In this document: in pieces, positions 23,927 through 33,378 of the stretch
Position numbering within the stretch: position 1 is the stretch's first letter
Layout: the number at the start of each line of letters is the position of its first letter
Origin: Aureivirga marina
GTDB lineage: Bacteria > Bacteroidota > Bacteroidia > Flavobacteriales > Flavobacteriaceae
Assembly: GCF_015767265.1 (NCBI RefSeq)
Contig: NZ_JADPIB010000001.1
Location: forward strand, 62,001-126,000
Reading direction: 5' to 3'
Length of the DNA: 64,000 nt
Made by a program: the position numbers and the translations under genes
Notes under the pieces: model-generated
Databases searched by the model: none
What the model was told of the DNA's origin: nothing
The model's input: only the letters and a program-made list of their open reading frames with translations

Positions 23927-26900
23927 TTATTGAACCATGATTTGACGAATAATTGTTGGATCTTGGATTTTATCATCTTTTGCTAACAATAACATTTTAG
24001 AAATAATTTCTGCCGTTTTTGGATCTTCATCTACAAATGGTAAAAATATTTTTCCTCGATGTTGTGAATGCACAGGTAAAATATTCATCGTACTTCCTGC
24101 AACAATATGTACCATTCCACTTCCTAAATGCACTGAATATTCCTGGTGTTTACCTTTGATTAAAATATGCTTTTCTTTAAATGTAATATTATCTAACTTA
24201 AATAACATTGCAGTTTCTCTTGCAATAGAAGCTCTTAATTCAATAGAAGATTGACTTGTTTCTGGATCCACTTCTCCAACATGAGCAACAGAAACAACTA
24301 AATCAATATCACGCATAATTTCTGAGAAAACTCTTGGAGAAATATCTGAAATTAATGTTTTCTTCCAAGTATTTCTTCGGTAAAAAGCAATTCCTTCAAT
24401 TGTCGGACTTTCCACATCAGATGGATAATACCAATCTGCATATGCCATTAAATTCACCAAGAAATTCTCATTATGGAAAACTTTTTGTAATCCTTCTTCA
24501 TAATCTAAAATCCAACCTTGTAATTTTAATAAAGCCATCATTTTCTTCGTCTGAACTTGATGACCAGCATATCTTCTTGAAATATGATTTTCTTCTTTTT
24601 CATTTTCTGTTGGAAGATATAATTCACGGAAAATCTGCTTAAATGGTTGTCTAATTTCATTCACAAAACAATATCTCTGATAATCTGACCATTGTTTTGT
24701 TGCATATAAATCTGTACAATGTGCGATTTGTAAATCTTCTGAGATTTCAACTTTTACTCCTTTTGCTGAAATTAATTTTCCATCTTTCCAGAATCCATGA
24801 TTTTCACCAGAAATAAAAACTAAATCTTTAATAATTGGAGAAATCACAGGATGTTGCATTAAATTTCCTACTTCTGAAGCTTTAAATAAATCTCCAGAAA
24901 TCATTGCTTCTTCTAAACTTTTTCTTGTTCTTCTATATTGCTCTTGAAGTCGTTTTACATTGTTTTTTAATGCAACTACTTCTTTATTTTTTCGAAGTTT
25001 TGCTGGAATCGATTTTAGAACTTTTTCATTTCTTGTAATTGACAAACTAGTTTTTCCAATTTCATTAATTTCCAAAGAAATTCGCACATTATCAATTTCT
25101 AAAACTGCATTTTCTAAAATCTGTGCAGCTTCTTTCGCTTCCATTGCCCAAGTCAAACGAATTGGATCTGGATAACCAGCTGTTCTCGCTAAATTTTCTA
25201 TTGCAATTTGTGTAGCTAATTTTTCACTAGCTTGTCTTTGCGAACCAAATTGCTTACTTTCTTTTAAGAATTTTTGTAAAAACTGATAACGAGTTAATGT
25301 GTCTTTTTCAGGATTTGCTTTACTTAAAGGAACTAATCCAAACACACGTAAATAATCTTGATTTCTCTTGTCTTTTACACGTTTTCTAACTTCTGTAATT
25401 TTTGTTTTTCCAAGAATTACATCTGCATATAATTGTGCTCTTTTTTGTCCTCCAAGACTGATATATTTTGCAGATTTATAAACAATATCCCATTTTTTCT
25501 TTCCTAAAGCTTTGTATGATTTTTTAAACCAATCAACATCCACTGCTCCATTATTAAAATCATTAATTGAAATCTTTGAATACAATGCAATTTTTTCTTC
25601 AGATGGATTTGAAGATTCATCTTTTGTATGCGCTTGTAACCACCAAACTGCACTTGTCAATTCCCATTTCAAATTATTCTCCACAAAAGGTAACCATTGT
25701 GGTGCAAACATTGCTAAATCCACTAATTTTTGCACAGAAATTTTAGATGATTTTACATAAGAATCAAAAATCTCTTGTGTATCCGTTTCTTTAGGAGAAC
25801 AAACTTCAATTAAATCAGAGAAATTTTCTTTTAAAGACGGAGTTTTATTCCAATAAGCAGAACCTCCTCTATTGAAAGTTTCTTTTCCTAATTTTTCAAT
25901 GCATTTGAAAAGCAAGTCAATTCCGTAAATATTTTTTATACTTGGAATTAAATAACTTACGCTTGTTTCTGAAACAGTTCTCTCAAATTCTATTTCTAAA
26001 ATTCTATCTAAAACTGTTTTTTTCACTTCTTTTAAAATTGGATTTTCTTCTAAAAATTTAGCTTCAGATGTTTCAATTATCTGGTTTTGTTTATTTTTTC
26101 GCTTTAATTTTCTAGTTAAAACACTTACAAAATCTTTTGAAAATCCTGCCCAATACAATTCATCTTTTGTAATTAAACCTAATTTAAAAGCTCTTGCATA
26201 TTTCCCAGATCCTAATTTATTGTAAGCTTCTGGAGATTGTTTTTCTTTTTGGAAATTATACCAATGATGCACTTTCCAATAAATAGTAAATTCTTCATCA
26301 GATAACAATCGTGTTCCACCTAAATAAGCATTTTGTATTTTTGAAATCATCGCTGTATCATACCAATGTCTTGTATAATATTCGATTTTTGCTTCTTTAG
26401 TAAAATATTCTTCAGGAACGCAATTCACTAAATTGAAATACAATAATTTGATAAATTCTTTCTTCTCTTCAAAAGGATATTTTTTAGCTAAAAGAGAAAT
26501 TAAAGTTGTTAAATAGTATTTTCTAATTAGTTTATCTTTTTTGAAATCTAATTGGAACAAAAACAAATCTACTTTTTCATAAATTTTCGGAAAATGATTC
26601 GCATATTCTCTTTTATATCCAAGTGTAAGATCAATTAAAAATAAATCTTTTGGCGTTAATCCTGAATTTTTATACCAAGCATCCCAAAGCTCAGCAAGCG
26701 GATAATTTTCCAAAAAGAAATCATCTTTTAAATCTTTACTTTTAAAAGGTTGAAAATATGTTCCAAATAAAACAGTTTCATTTCCTCCACTATAATTCTC
26801 ATAACTATATTCATACGTTTTATTCGCATTCATTAAATCCAATAATTCTTCAATATCTTGGATTACTTCTTTTTTTGGTTTTGAAAATTTAAATTCCTCA

Positions 26901-29008
26901 ATGATATTCTTTCCATCAAAAATCTTGTGTTCTGAAATAATTTGATAAAAAGCTTCTTTTCTTTGTGGAGCAAAATATTTTTTTACTGGATCAAAAGTAT
27001 AAATACCACCATAACCATTTTCTAAATTAAAGTTTAATGTATTGTCTTCTGAAAGTGTCAAAACTTCCAATGTTTCCTTTTCTTTCTTAGAAAGTTTTGG
27101 TCGTTCTTTATATAATTCAACGGTTTCTTTTATCCAATCACCATAGGTAACTTCTTCTCCACTTTCAATTCCTTCTTGATGTGCAATAGAAACATCTAGA
27201 ATTTTCTCTTGTTTCTGAAGTTCAACCAAATAATCTAAACCTGAAACTCGCTGTTCTACTGTCTTTTGTTGTAAAAGTTCATTTGTAAACCAAAGTGCGA
27301 ATTCAAAGTTTTTTTCTAAAATTAAATGATTGATTTTCTTTTTCAAGTTTGCAGATTTACTTTTTAATAAACCAACAAAAGACGAAAGTTCCTCAAAAGA
27401 AAGTTTTGTTTTAGAGATAAAATCAATTCCTTCCGCTTTCATATCAACCGATTTATCCTCTAAAAGTAAAAAAGCAAATTCTCTTTGATGTGGTAAAATT
27501 ACTCGTTTCTTTTCATCTCTTCTTCCATATCCATATTTATTCAGAATTCTATACATAATTTGCCTTCTAGTTTCAATATCACCTTTATGATAAATTGGAG
27601 AAACTAATGCAGCATCTTCTGGTTTATTCATATCTAAAATAGTCAACAAACAATGTGTTAATTGATAACGATTTGTCTGATGATTTTCCCAATTGAATAA
27701 TTTAGATTTGAATTGTTTTCCTTCATTTGGAATTACTTCGATTAATTTTAATAAAACATCTACATATTCTTGCTTTGCTTTCTGGGTAAGTATACTATAA
27801 TAATCTCCATAAACTTTTACAGCTTCACACTGAATTTGTAAATGATCAAAATGTAAATTCGCCTTTGCAACTAAATGATTAAATCGAAAAATTTGTGTTT
27901 CTTTTGCAATTTTAAACGCTAATAATTTTTTCTGAATTCTATCGTCATTTGCTAACTTTAGAATATGTTTTTCTAAAGAATTTACATCTTCTGTTCCTAA
28001 AGCCCATAAAGCCAAATAAGCCTCCGAAGAATCACTACTATAAATTCCTTTTTCAATCGTATTTCTCTCTTCTAAGAAATGTTCTGCAAGATGGAAAAAT
28101 TTCTTTACAGCACTTTGATTTTCTGCACTTAATTCCAAACCTGTCCAAGTATCAAAAGCTCTAACAACCGCAGCAAATCGATGCATTTTTTCACGATTAA
28201 TTAAGGCTACAAAATCTTTAAAAACATTTAAAGGACATTCATCCACAGTTTCTAAAATTGTTTGGCGTAAACCTTCTTGTCTTTGTGCTGCTAAAAGTAA
28301 TTTCTTCACTGCTTCCACAGCATCATCTTCTTGAGAAATCAATAAAGCTTTAATTATAGATTGTGAAATTTTTAAGGTTTCATGTTCTCCTAAAACAATC
28401 GAAATCAACAATTCTTTAACTTCTTTATTTCCAGCTAAAATCGCTCCCGCATATAATTCTGTCGTTGGGAAACCTGAAACTTCATAAGAATAATTAAGTT
28501 TTAAAAATTCTTCAATTGTTAAATCATATTTATAATTCTCAATTGCACGAACCAAAAAGTTCAATTGATTTACAAAAATCTGATTTTCGATTTCATCATT
28601 TTCATTATAAATCACACGAAAAGATCTTCTTGCATATCCTGATTGATAAGGTAAAGCTGGAATTACTTTCCAATATTCATGTAAATAAGAAGCGTATTCT
28701 TTTCCAAAAATGTATTCTAAAACCTCATAGTAATCACTCTCAAAAATATCATTTGTCACACATTTTTCTCTAATTTTCAATAGCTCTTGAAAACGTTTTC
28801 CATAACGATCAAAATACAATCGATTGTAATATCTATCTTTTAAATTAACTCCAAATTTCTTCGGATCTACTAAAATTTGCGCAAAAAGAATTTGCTCTTC
28901 AGTAAAAGATGCAGAAGTATTTTTATTTTCTAATTCTTCACGCAATTTCTGTAAATGATTTGTTCTTTTTCTTTGTGATAAAAACTTTTCTAGTTCTTTT
29001 CTTTCCAT
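23927..29008 (-). CDS. Giant DUF4132-family protein with helical-repeat body
   Basis: This is a 1693-aa soluble protein with no signal peptide. Residues about 150-650 contain successive amphipathic helix pairs (for example LLISIVLGEHETLKISQSII and AVKKLLLAAQRQEGLRQTIL) suggesting HEAT-like repeats. The C-terminal 450 residues (from LEINEIGKTSLSITRNEKVL to the IAFYRRNTWKKTL block and a RASIARE-type helix) match the DUF4132 pattern known from the E. coli YehI/MolR-type proteins. The biochemical role of the family is not established. It is monocistronic, flanked by terminators, and neighbours a PD-(D/E)XK protein unit. Confidence 0.65.
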   Translation of the reverse strand: MERKELEKFLSQRKRTNHLQKLREELENKNTSASFTEEQILFAQILVDPKKFGVNLKDRYYNRLYFDRYGKRFQELLKIREKCVTNDIFESDYYEVLEYIFGKEYASYLHEYWKVIPALPYQSGYARRSFRVIYNENDEIENQIFVNQLNFLVRAIENYKYDLTIEEFLKLNYSYEVSGFPTTELYAGAILAGNKEVKELLISIVLGEHETLKISQSIIKALLISQEDDAVEAVKKLLLAAQRQEGLRQTILETVDECPLNVFKDFVALINREKMHRFAAVVRAFDTWTGLELSAENQSAVKKFFHLAEHFLEERNTIEKGIYSSDSSEAYLALWALGTEDVNSLEKHILKLANDDRIQKKLLAFKIAKETQIFRFNHLVAKANLHFDHLQIQCEAVKVYGDYYSILTQKAKQEYVDVLLKLIEVIPNEGKQFKSKLFNWENHQTNRYQLTHCLLTILDMNKPEDAALVSPIYHKGDIETRRQIMYRILNKYGYGRRDEKKRVILPHQREFAFLLLEDKSVDMKAEGIDFISKTKLSFEELSSFVGLLKSKSANLKKKINHLILEKNFEFALWFTNELLQQKTVEQRVSGLDYLVELQKQEKILDVSIAHQEGIESGEEVTYGDWIKETVELYKERPKLSKKEKETLEVLTLSEDNTLNFNLENGYGGIYTFDPVKKYFAPQRKEAFYQIISEHKIFDGKNIIEEFKFSKPKKEVIQDIEELLDLMNANKTYEYSYENYSGGNETVLFGTYFQPFKSKDLKDDFFLENYPLAELWDAWYKNSGLTPKDLFLIDLTLGYKREYANHFPKIYEKVDLFLFQLDFKKDKLIRKYYLTTLISLLAKKYPFEEKKEFIKLLYFNLVNCVPEEYFTKEAKIEYYTRHWYDTAMISKIQNAYLGGTRLLSDEEFTIYWKVHHWYNFQKEKQSPEAYNKLGSGKYARAFKLGLITKDELYWAGFSKDFVSVLTRKLKRKNKQNQIIETSEAKFLEENPILKEVKKTVLDRILEIEFERTVSETSVSYLIPSIKNIYGIDLLFKCIEKLGKETFNRGGSAYWNKTPSLKENFSDLIEVCSPKETDTQEIFDSYVKSSKISVQKLVDLAMFAPQWLPFVENNLKWELTSAVWWLQAHTKDESSNPSEEKIALYSKISINDFNNGAVDVDWFKKSYKALGKKKWDIVYKSAKYISLGGQKRAQLYADVILGKTKITEVRKRVKDKRNQDYLRVFGLVPLSKANPEKDTLTRYQFLQKFLKESKQFGSQRQASEKLATQIAIENLARTAGYPDPIRLTWAMEAKEAAQILENAVLEIDNVRISLEINEIGKTSLSITRNEKVLKSIPAKLRKNKEVVALKNNVKRLQEQYRRTRKSLEEAMISGDLFKASEVGNLMQHPVISPIIKDLVFISGENHGFWKDGKLISAKGVKVEISEDLQIAHCTDLYATKQWSDYQRYCFVNEIRQPFKQIFRELYLPTENEKEENHISRRYAGHQVQTKKMMALLKLQGWILDYEEGLQKVFHNENFLVNLMAYADWYYPSDVESPTIEGIAFYRRNTWKKTLISDISPRVFSEIMRDIDLVVSVAHVGEVDPETSQSSIELRASIARETAMLFKLDNITFKEKHILIKGKHQEYSVHLGSGMVHIVAGSTMNILPVHSQHRGKIFLPFVDEDPKTAEIISKMLLLAKDDKIQDPTIIRQIMVQ

Positions 29009-29188
29009 TTTTTAATAGTTTTACTAGTTGTGATTAATGTTTTTAAAGTTCTATGTGATTACTAGCCTGTTACTTATTTTTTGCTAAAGTATAATTCAAC
29101 ATTGCCAAATTATGTCGGTATAAATAATTCTTTTACAAAAATTGAATTTTATTACTTAAAATACATCCCTGAAATTAGGGTAAAAAAA

Positions 29189-29240
29189 TAGCTTAGAAAA
29201 AATTCTAAGCTAGATTTTTGAACTTCGTTTTTATGAAGTT
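29189..29240 (-). terminator. Terminator of the PD-(D/E)XK unit
   Basis: A 10-bp stem, TAGCTTAGAA (29189-29198) with TTCTAAGCTA (29203-29212), has an AAAA loop and is followed by seven T residues on the minus strand. A second small hairpin (AACTTC/GAAGTT) precedes it at 29221-29240. Confidence 0.8.
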
Positions 29241-29259
29241 TATTTTATTCTTTTTAAAA

Positions 29260-29727
29260 TCACCAACCTCCTGCTAAAAAAGTTAAACGAACAAAAGCAA
29301 ATTCATCTTTTTCTTTTAATTCTATAATTTCATCTAAACTTTCAATTTGAATTTGATTATGGAAAACTGCAATAATTCCATCTTTAAAAGCATACATTAC
29401 AGTTTCAATTGCTTTGTCTTCATCTGCTAATTTTGTGTTGTAAATATCATTGAATTTTACTTTTCCTTCAGATAATTTAGCTTCAATCGTTTCTTCAGAT
29501 AAAGTTTGCTCTTTTTGTGTTGGTAAAATTCCTTGTTCGCCTAAAAAATTAAACAATGTTTTTTCCTCTCTTTCCGCGTTAAATTCTCCAACTTGTTGCA
29601 AAACGATTGTTTTTAAAATTTCTTCCAAAGTATATTTCGTATTTTCTTCAAAAGGAAATTCCATTTCTTTTTTTGCAATATATGGTCGCTTTTTCCCAAG
29701 TTGTTTTACTGTAAACAATAGTGTCAT
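29260..29727 (-). CDS. Hypothetical protein next to the PD-(D/E)XK gene
   Basis: This is a 155-aa soluble, acidic protein. The middle is alpha/beta (YTLEEILKTIVLQQVGEF), the end is beta-rich and closes in AFVRLTFLAGGW. The family is not recognised. It follows the nuclease-like gene by 49 bases on the same strand with one terminator after it, so the two probably form an operon. It lies 251 bp upstream of the DUF4132 gene, also on the same strand. Confidence 0.5.
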   Translation of the reverse strand: MTLLFTVKQLGKKRPYIAKKEMEFPFEENTKYTLEEILKTIVLQQVGEFNAEREEKTLFNFLGEQGILPTQKEQTLSEETIEAKLSEGKVKFNDIYNTKLADEDKAIETVMYAFKDGIIAVFHNQIQIESLDEIIELKEKDEFAFVRLTFLAGGW

Positions 29728-29776
29728 AACAATTACATAATTTTATATTTTGGGTAAAAATAGGAAAAGTGATTTA

Positions 29777-31132
29777 TTATTTTTTTAATTCTTCCTCTAA
29801 AACACCTAAAATTTTTGGAATATCTTCTGTCATTAATTCATTAAATCTTTTTTCAATTAATCTATCCAAAGATTCCAACTTACCATCTAAAAATCGTCCA
29901 TAATCATTTTTAGTAACAATCTTTTTTTGAAAACATAGATGGTATTTATTACTTAATTTTGCTTTTGATTTTATTTTATTAAAAACTTCTTCATGTTTTA
30001 AATATAAATTATAAAGCTTTTCTCTGCATTCTTTACATTCGTAATCACCTATTTTAAAGTCAAAATTAATAATATCACTGCTAACTCTAAATTCAAATAA
30101 AAACAACCAATTATTTTTTAGTTTTCTTATATTTTCTTTTTTATTTTCATCTTTTTCTTGTTTTCCTTCAACATTTTCCTGTTTATTTTCATCTTTTTCT
30201 TGTTTTCCTTCAACATTTTCCTGTTTATTTTCATCCTCCTCTTTTTCATTATTTTCTTTAAAAAATCCTTTATTTAGTAATTCATCATAATTATCTTCAA
30301 AAAATTTAGGTTGAAATCTTTCATAACTTCTATTTGAAGGAAAATCATTGAGACTTTCATTAGTTTTAATTAAATCTTCTAACTTATTCGGTACCAAATT
30401 AGAACCATATGGAGATGCATATTTATAAACAAAATCAAAAGCAGATTTGTATTTATGATAAATTTTCTTTGCCTGTTGTTCAAATTCAAGATTTTCGTTC
30501 ATTTGTGATTTTAATGCTTTTTGATATTGATTTAAAATAAAAAGTGTATTAGGAGCTATATTTTTATTTGAAGAAATTTTTTCCAAGATCTTCAGAATAT
30601 GTTTATATGTAAGTGTTTCGTAATTTTCATTACTAATTTCTTGTGCGAATAGGGATAAATAAATATAAATTCGGTGTTTATAACTTTTATAATTTTGCTC
30701 TACATGATTATAATATTTTTCTAATTGTCCTTTTCCTTCTTTTGCATGAATTTTATTTTCAATTACAATGCAAAAACTATTTTTTTCAGATATTAAAAAA
30801 AGATCAATATTTTCATATTCTCTACGAATTTCCAAATCGGAAAAATCCATATTTACAAAATCAAAAACAGATAATTTTTCTTCTGTTTTTCCTAAATCTT
30901 GATATTCGTTTTCTTTAAAATAGAGTTTAATAAATTCTTTAATAAAGTAATCTTCTAATTTGTGTGATTCATTCGGATTAAAAAGCCAAGAAAGAAAATT
31001 TGAATGTGGTAATTCTTTATGTGCAACACGAAAAATAGACATTAAATCCATTTCTTCTGCTGCAATTTCTTCCAATTTTAAAAACTCTTCATCAAGAACT
31101 AATCTTTTAAGTTGTGTTTCGTGTTCTAGCAT
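29777..31132 (-). CDS. PD-(D/E)XK nuclease superfamily protein (PDDEXK_4-like)
   Basis: This is a 451-aa protein. Residues 40-53 (ELPHSNFLSWLFNP) are the family entry motif. The catalytic core is seen as NIDLFL with Asp110, then VIENKI with Glu125-x-Lys127, then Gln136 (GQLEKY). All residues needed for metal-dependent cleavage are present. Residues about 303-330 are a tandem 14-aa repeat (ENVEGKQEKDENKQ unit), from a 42-bp DNA repeat, forming a charged linker before the C-terminal domain. These proteins are often found in defence-associated or accessory islands. The substrate is unknown. Confidence 0.75.
   Translation of the reverse strand: MLEHETQLKRLVLDEEFLKLEEIAAEEMDLMSIFRVAHKELPHSNFLSWLFNPNESHKLEDYFIKEFIKLYFKENEYQDLGKTEEKLSVFDFVNMDFSDLEIRREYENIDLFLISEKNSFCIVIENKIHAKEGKGQLEKYYNHVEQNYKSYKHRIYIYLSLFAQEISNENYETLTYKHILKILEKISSNKNIAPNTLFILNQYQKALKSQMNENLEFEQQAKKIYHKYKSAFDFVYKYASPYGSNLVPNKLEDLIKTNESLNDFPSNRSYERFQPKFFEDNYDELLNKGFFKENNEKEEDENKQENVEGKQEKDENKQENVEGKQEKDENKKENIRKLKNNWLFLFEFRVSSDIINFDFKIGDYECKECREKLYNLYLKHEEVFNKIKSKAKLSNKYHLCFQKKIVTKNDYGRFLDGKLESLDRLIEKRFNELMTEDIPKILGVLEEELKK
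30141..30235. repeat. 42-bp tandem repeat inside the PD-(D/E)XK gene
   Basis: Two perfect 42-bp units (30141-30182 and 30183-30224) are followed by an 11-bp partial third copy. The unit keeps the reading frame (14 codons), so copy number can vary without breaking the gene. Confidence 0.9.
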
Positions 31133-31176
31133 TTAATATAAAACGTTTAGTTTAAGCGTTACTCTTTTTTCACTTT

Positions 31177-31184
31177 CAAATCTA
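31177..31184 (-). promoter_or_regulatory. -7 element of the PD-(D/E)XK operon
   Basis: On the minus strand this reads TAGATTTG, an exact TAnnTTTG, 45 bases before the ATG at 31132. No spaced TTG is seen. Confidence 0.4.
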
Positions 31185-31305
31185 CAAACAAAAAAAGGTT
31201 TCTACCTACTTCTGGGTAAATCAATTTTACCTTTTTCATGGTAAAAATCTATCTTAATTCTATTCTAATTTTACTAATGATTAATAACATTTAAAACTTT
31301 ATATT

Positions 31306-31689
31306 ATGTCAAGTCCAGCAAATATTACAATTATTAACAACACAAGTTTAAAACTTTTAACCAAAGTAACGAATCAACATTGGATTGAAGATGATGGGAG
31401 AAATATTGATGGAAAAGTTATTGCCCCTAAAAGTCAAGAAGCATTTAAAGAAGTAGCAAAAACTGGTCACAGTGGACAAATTACTTTTCAATTAATTGAT
31501 TCTGAATTTGATGTTATTGGAGAATTAGAAATTAAAAGTTTAAAAGATCCACAAGACGAGAAAAATTTGGTTACAACAAGCTATAATGGAAAAATTAAAC
31601 TTGTTGCAAAAGGAGAAAGACATTCTGAGGAAGATAAAGATTTAAGACAAATCACTCTTGAAGTTTTTTATAACAATCCTCGAAAATAA
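31306..31689 (+). CDS. Small beta-sandwich protein, aegerolysin-like, paralogue of next gene
   Basis: This is a 127-aa protein with no signal peptide. It begins MSSPANITIINNTSLKLLTK and has a beta-only pattern with TGHSGQITFQL and SLKDPQD. The I-I-N-N-T-S start and Gly-rich central strand recall aegerolysin/jelly-roll lipid-binding proteins, but the match is weak. It is about 70% alike over its whole length to the first 125 residues of the following gene, indicating tandem duplication. It has its own hairpin terminator. Confidence 0.5.
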   Translation: MSSPANITIINNTSLKLLTKVTNQHWIEDDGRNIDGKVIAPKSQEAFKEVAKTGHSGQITFQLIDSEFDVIGELEIKSLKDPQDEKNLVTTSYNGKIKLVAKGERHSEEDKDLRQITLEVFYNNPRK

Positions 31690-31711
31690 TTATTTTATTT
31701 TCTACAAAACC

Positions 31712-31746
31712 AAAGCATACAAAATTGTTTTTTGTATGCTTTTTAT
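31712..31746 (+). terminator. Terminator with AAGCATAC/GTATGCTT stem
   Basis: GCATAC (31715-31720) and GTATGC (31734-31739), extended by A/T pairs, are followed by TTTTTATTTTTT. A closely similar hairpin follows the paralogue at 33331-33365. Confidence 0.75.
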
Positions 31747-31813
31747 TTTTTGAAAGGCTTTCGTCTTACTTCTATTTTAATTGAATAAATATAAACTTTA
31801 AATAATTTAAATT

Positions 31814-33325
31814 ATGTCAAGTCCAGCAAATATTACAATTATTAATAATACGAATTTAAAACTCTTAACCAAATTAACGGATCAACATTGGGTTGAAGAT
31901 GATGGTAAAAACATAGACGGAAAAGTTATTCCTCCAAATTCGGAAGAAACATATTTAGAAACTGCCAAAACTGGTCATAGCGGACAAATTACTTTTCAAT
32001 TAGTAGATCAAAACTTTAATTCTATTGCGCAACTAGAAATTAAATCACTTAAAGACCCTCAAGACAAAGGAAATTTAGTTGCAAAAAGTTTTAATGAAAA
32101 TATTCAAGTTAGTACTAAAGGAGAATCCTATGACAAATCTGATAAATCGCATACTAGAAAAATCTATTTAACGATAGATTATGTAAATTCTGTTACTTCT
32201 AATTGGGATATTGTTTTTGCAAATAGATTAGCGATTGTAAATAATAAAATTAAAAAACTTTATGATTCTAGTTCACTTCCAGATAAATTTGAAAATATTT
32301 CAATTGGTTGCCCAACAATTGTTAATAATACTTCATTATCTCAAAGTCAAATGGAAATTGAAATTTCTTTAAATGGAACAATTAAAGATTTATTTAAAAT
32401 TTCAGGAAAAGCTAGTTTTATTGTCAATTTAAACAATATTAATTGTGCAATTGATGGTTCTGAAAATTCTTATGATTTGGTGATTAAATTTGGACAAACA
32501 ATCTTAGAATCTGTTGATTTATCACAATTAAATATTACTTATCTTGGAGAATATAAAGATGAAATTGAACAATATATTTTACAAATTATAAATAAAGCAT
32601 TTGCTAATTGTAATGCAATAAAACTTGATTTCAAAACACATTTTCCAAAGTTTTTAAATAACAGTAATATACAACTAGCTTTTGTGAGTAATTCGACTCC
32701 AACAGAAAGTTTTCTAGCTATTTTAATTGGTTTGGATGGACGAATAGGAACGTATAATTTATCAAATAATGTCATTGAAAATTCAACAAATAATTCTGCT
32801 TTAGTTTTATCTAATTTTTTAATAATGTCTTTTTTAAAAGATGAAATTGAAAAACAATTAAATGGTACAGGTTTATTTGTTGATCAAGATTTTTTAGCTT
32901 TCAAAAGTGCTACTTATCCAATCGAAATTTATAATCCAAATGATTCTAAAAAAGTAAAATTTCCTTGTGGTGCAAGCATAAAATTTGATCCAGGATATTT
33001 AAATAGTGTTTTTCAAAATAACCAACTTTTACTAAATGTAAATTTAAGATATACGGAAATTATTATTCAAACTTGGCATACGTATCACATTAAAATCTAT
33101 GTCTCTTTTTCAGAATCAAATGGAAATTTAGAATTGGATTTTAGTAGTAAAATTGATTCTTGTAGTGGAGGAACTACTTGTCATTATATTAAAAAAGCGG
33201 TACAAGAAGTTTTAAAAGATTTTAATAAAGCTCTTGGAAATAGTTTAGCTATTCAAATTCCTGGATTTAGCATTCAAAATGTAAATTCTCCAAGTTACAT
33301 ACAACTTTCTGGGAAAATGAAATAA
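31814..33325 (+). CDS. Two-domain protein: aegerolysin-like head and P47-like (TULIP) C-terminal region
   Basis: This is a 503-aa protein without a signal peptide. Residues 1-125 are the beta domain shared with the upstream gene. From residue 131 the pattern W-D-x-V-x-A (131-136) followed by V-N (142-143) matches the entry motif of P47-like TULIP lipid-binding proteins, which are known beside clostridial neurotoxin OrfX genes and in various other bacteria. The rest is long amphipathic strands and two helices (EIEQYILQIINKAFANCNA; KKAVQEVLKDFNKALG), as expected of a TULIP fold. The biological role is unknown. The family call is tentative. Confidence 0.5.
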   Translation: MSSPANITIINNTNLKLLTKLTDQHWVEDDGKNIDGKVIPPNSEETYLETAKTGHSGQITFQLVDQNFNSIAQLEIKSLKDPQDKGNLVAKSFNENIQVSTKGESYDKSDKSHTRKIYLTIDYVNSVTSNWDIVFANRLAIVNNKIKKLYDSSSLPDKFENISIGCPTIVNNTSLSQSQMEIEISLNGTIKDLFKISGKASFIVNLNNINCAIDGSENSYDLVIKFGQTILESVDLSQLNITYLGEYKDEIEQYILQIINKAFANCNAIKLDFKTHFPKFLNNSNIQLAFVSNSTPTESFLAILIGLDGRIGTYNLSNNVIENSTNNSALVLSNFLIMSFLKDEIEKQLNGTGLFVDQDFLAFKSATYPIEIYNPNDSKKVKFPCGASIKFDPGYLNSVFQNNQLLLNVNLRYTEIIIQTWHTYHIKIYVSFSESNGNLELDFSSKIDSCSGGTTCHYIKKAVQEVLKDFNKALGNSLAIQIPGFSIQNVNSPSYIQLSGKMK

Positions 33326-33330
33326 TTAAA

Positions 33331-33367
33331 AAAAGCATACAGAGATTGTTACTTTGTATGCTTTTAT
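33331..33367. terminator. Bidirectional terminator with AGCATAC/GTATGCT stem
   Basis: AGCATAC (33334-33340) and GTATGCT (33356-33362) have A and T flanks. It lies between convergent stops at 33325 and 33379. Confidence 0.75.
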
Positions 33368-33378
33368 TTGTTTTAATT

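Noticed and set aside
30141-30235. CRISPR-like direct repeats
   Set aside because: The repeats are directly adjacent with no spacers and keep an open reading frame, so they are a coding tandem repeat.
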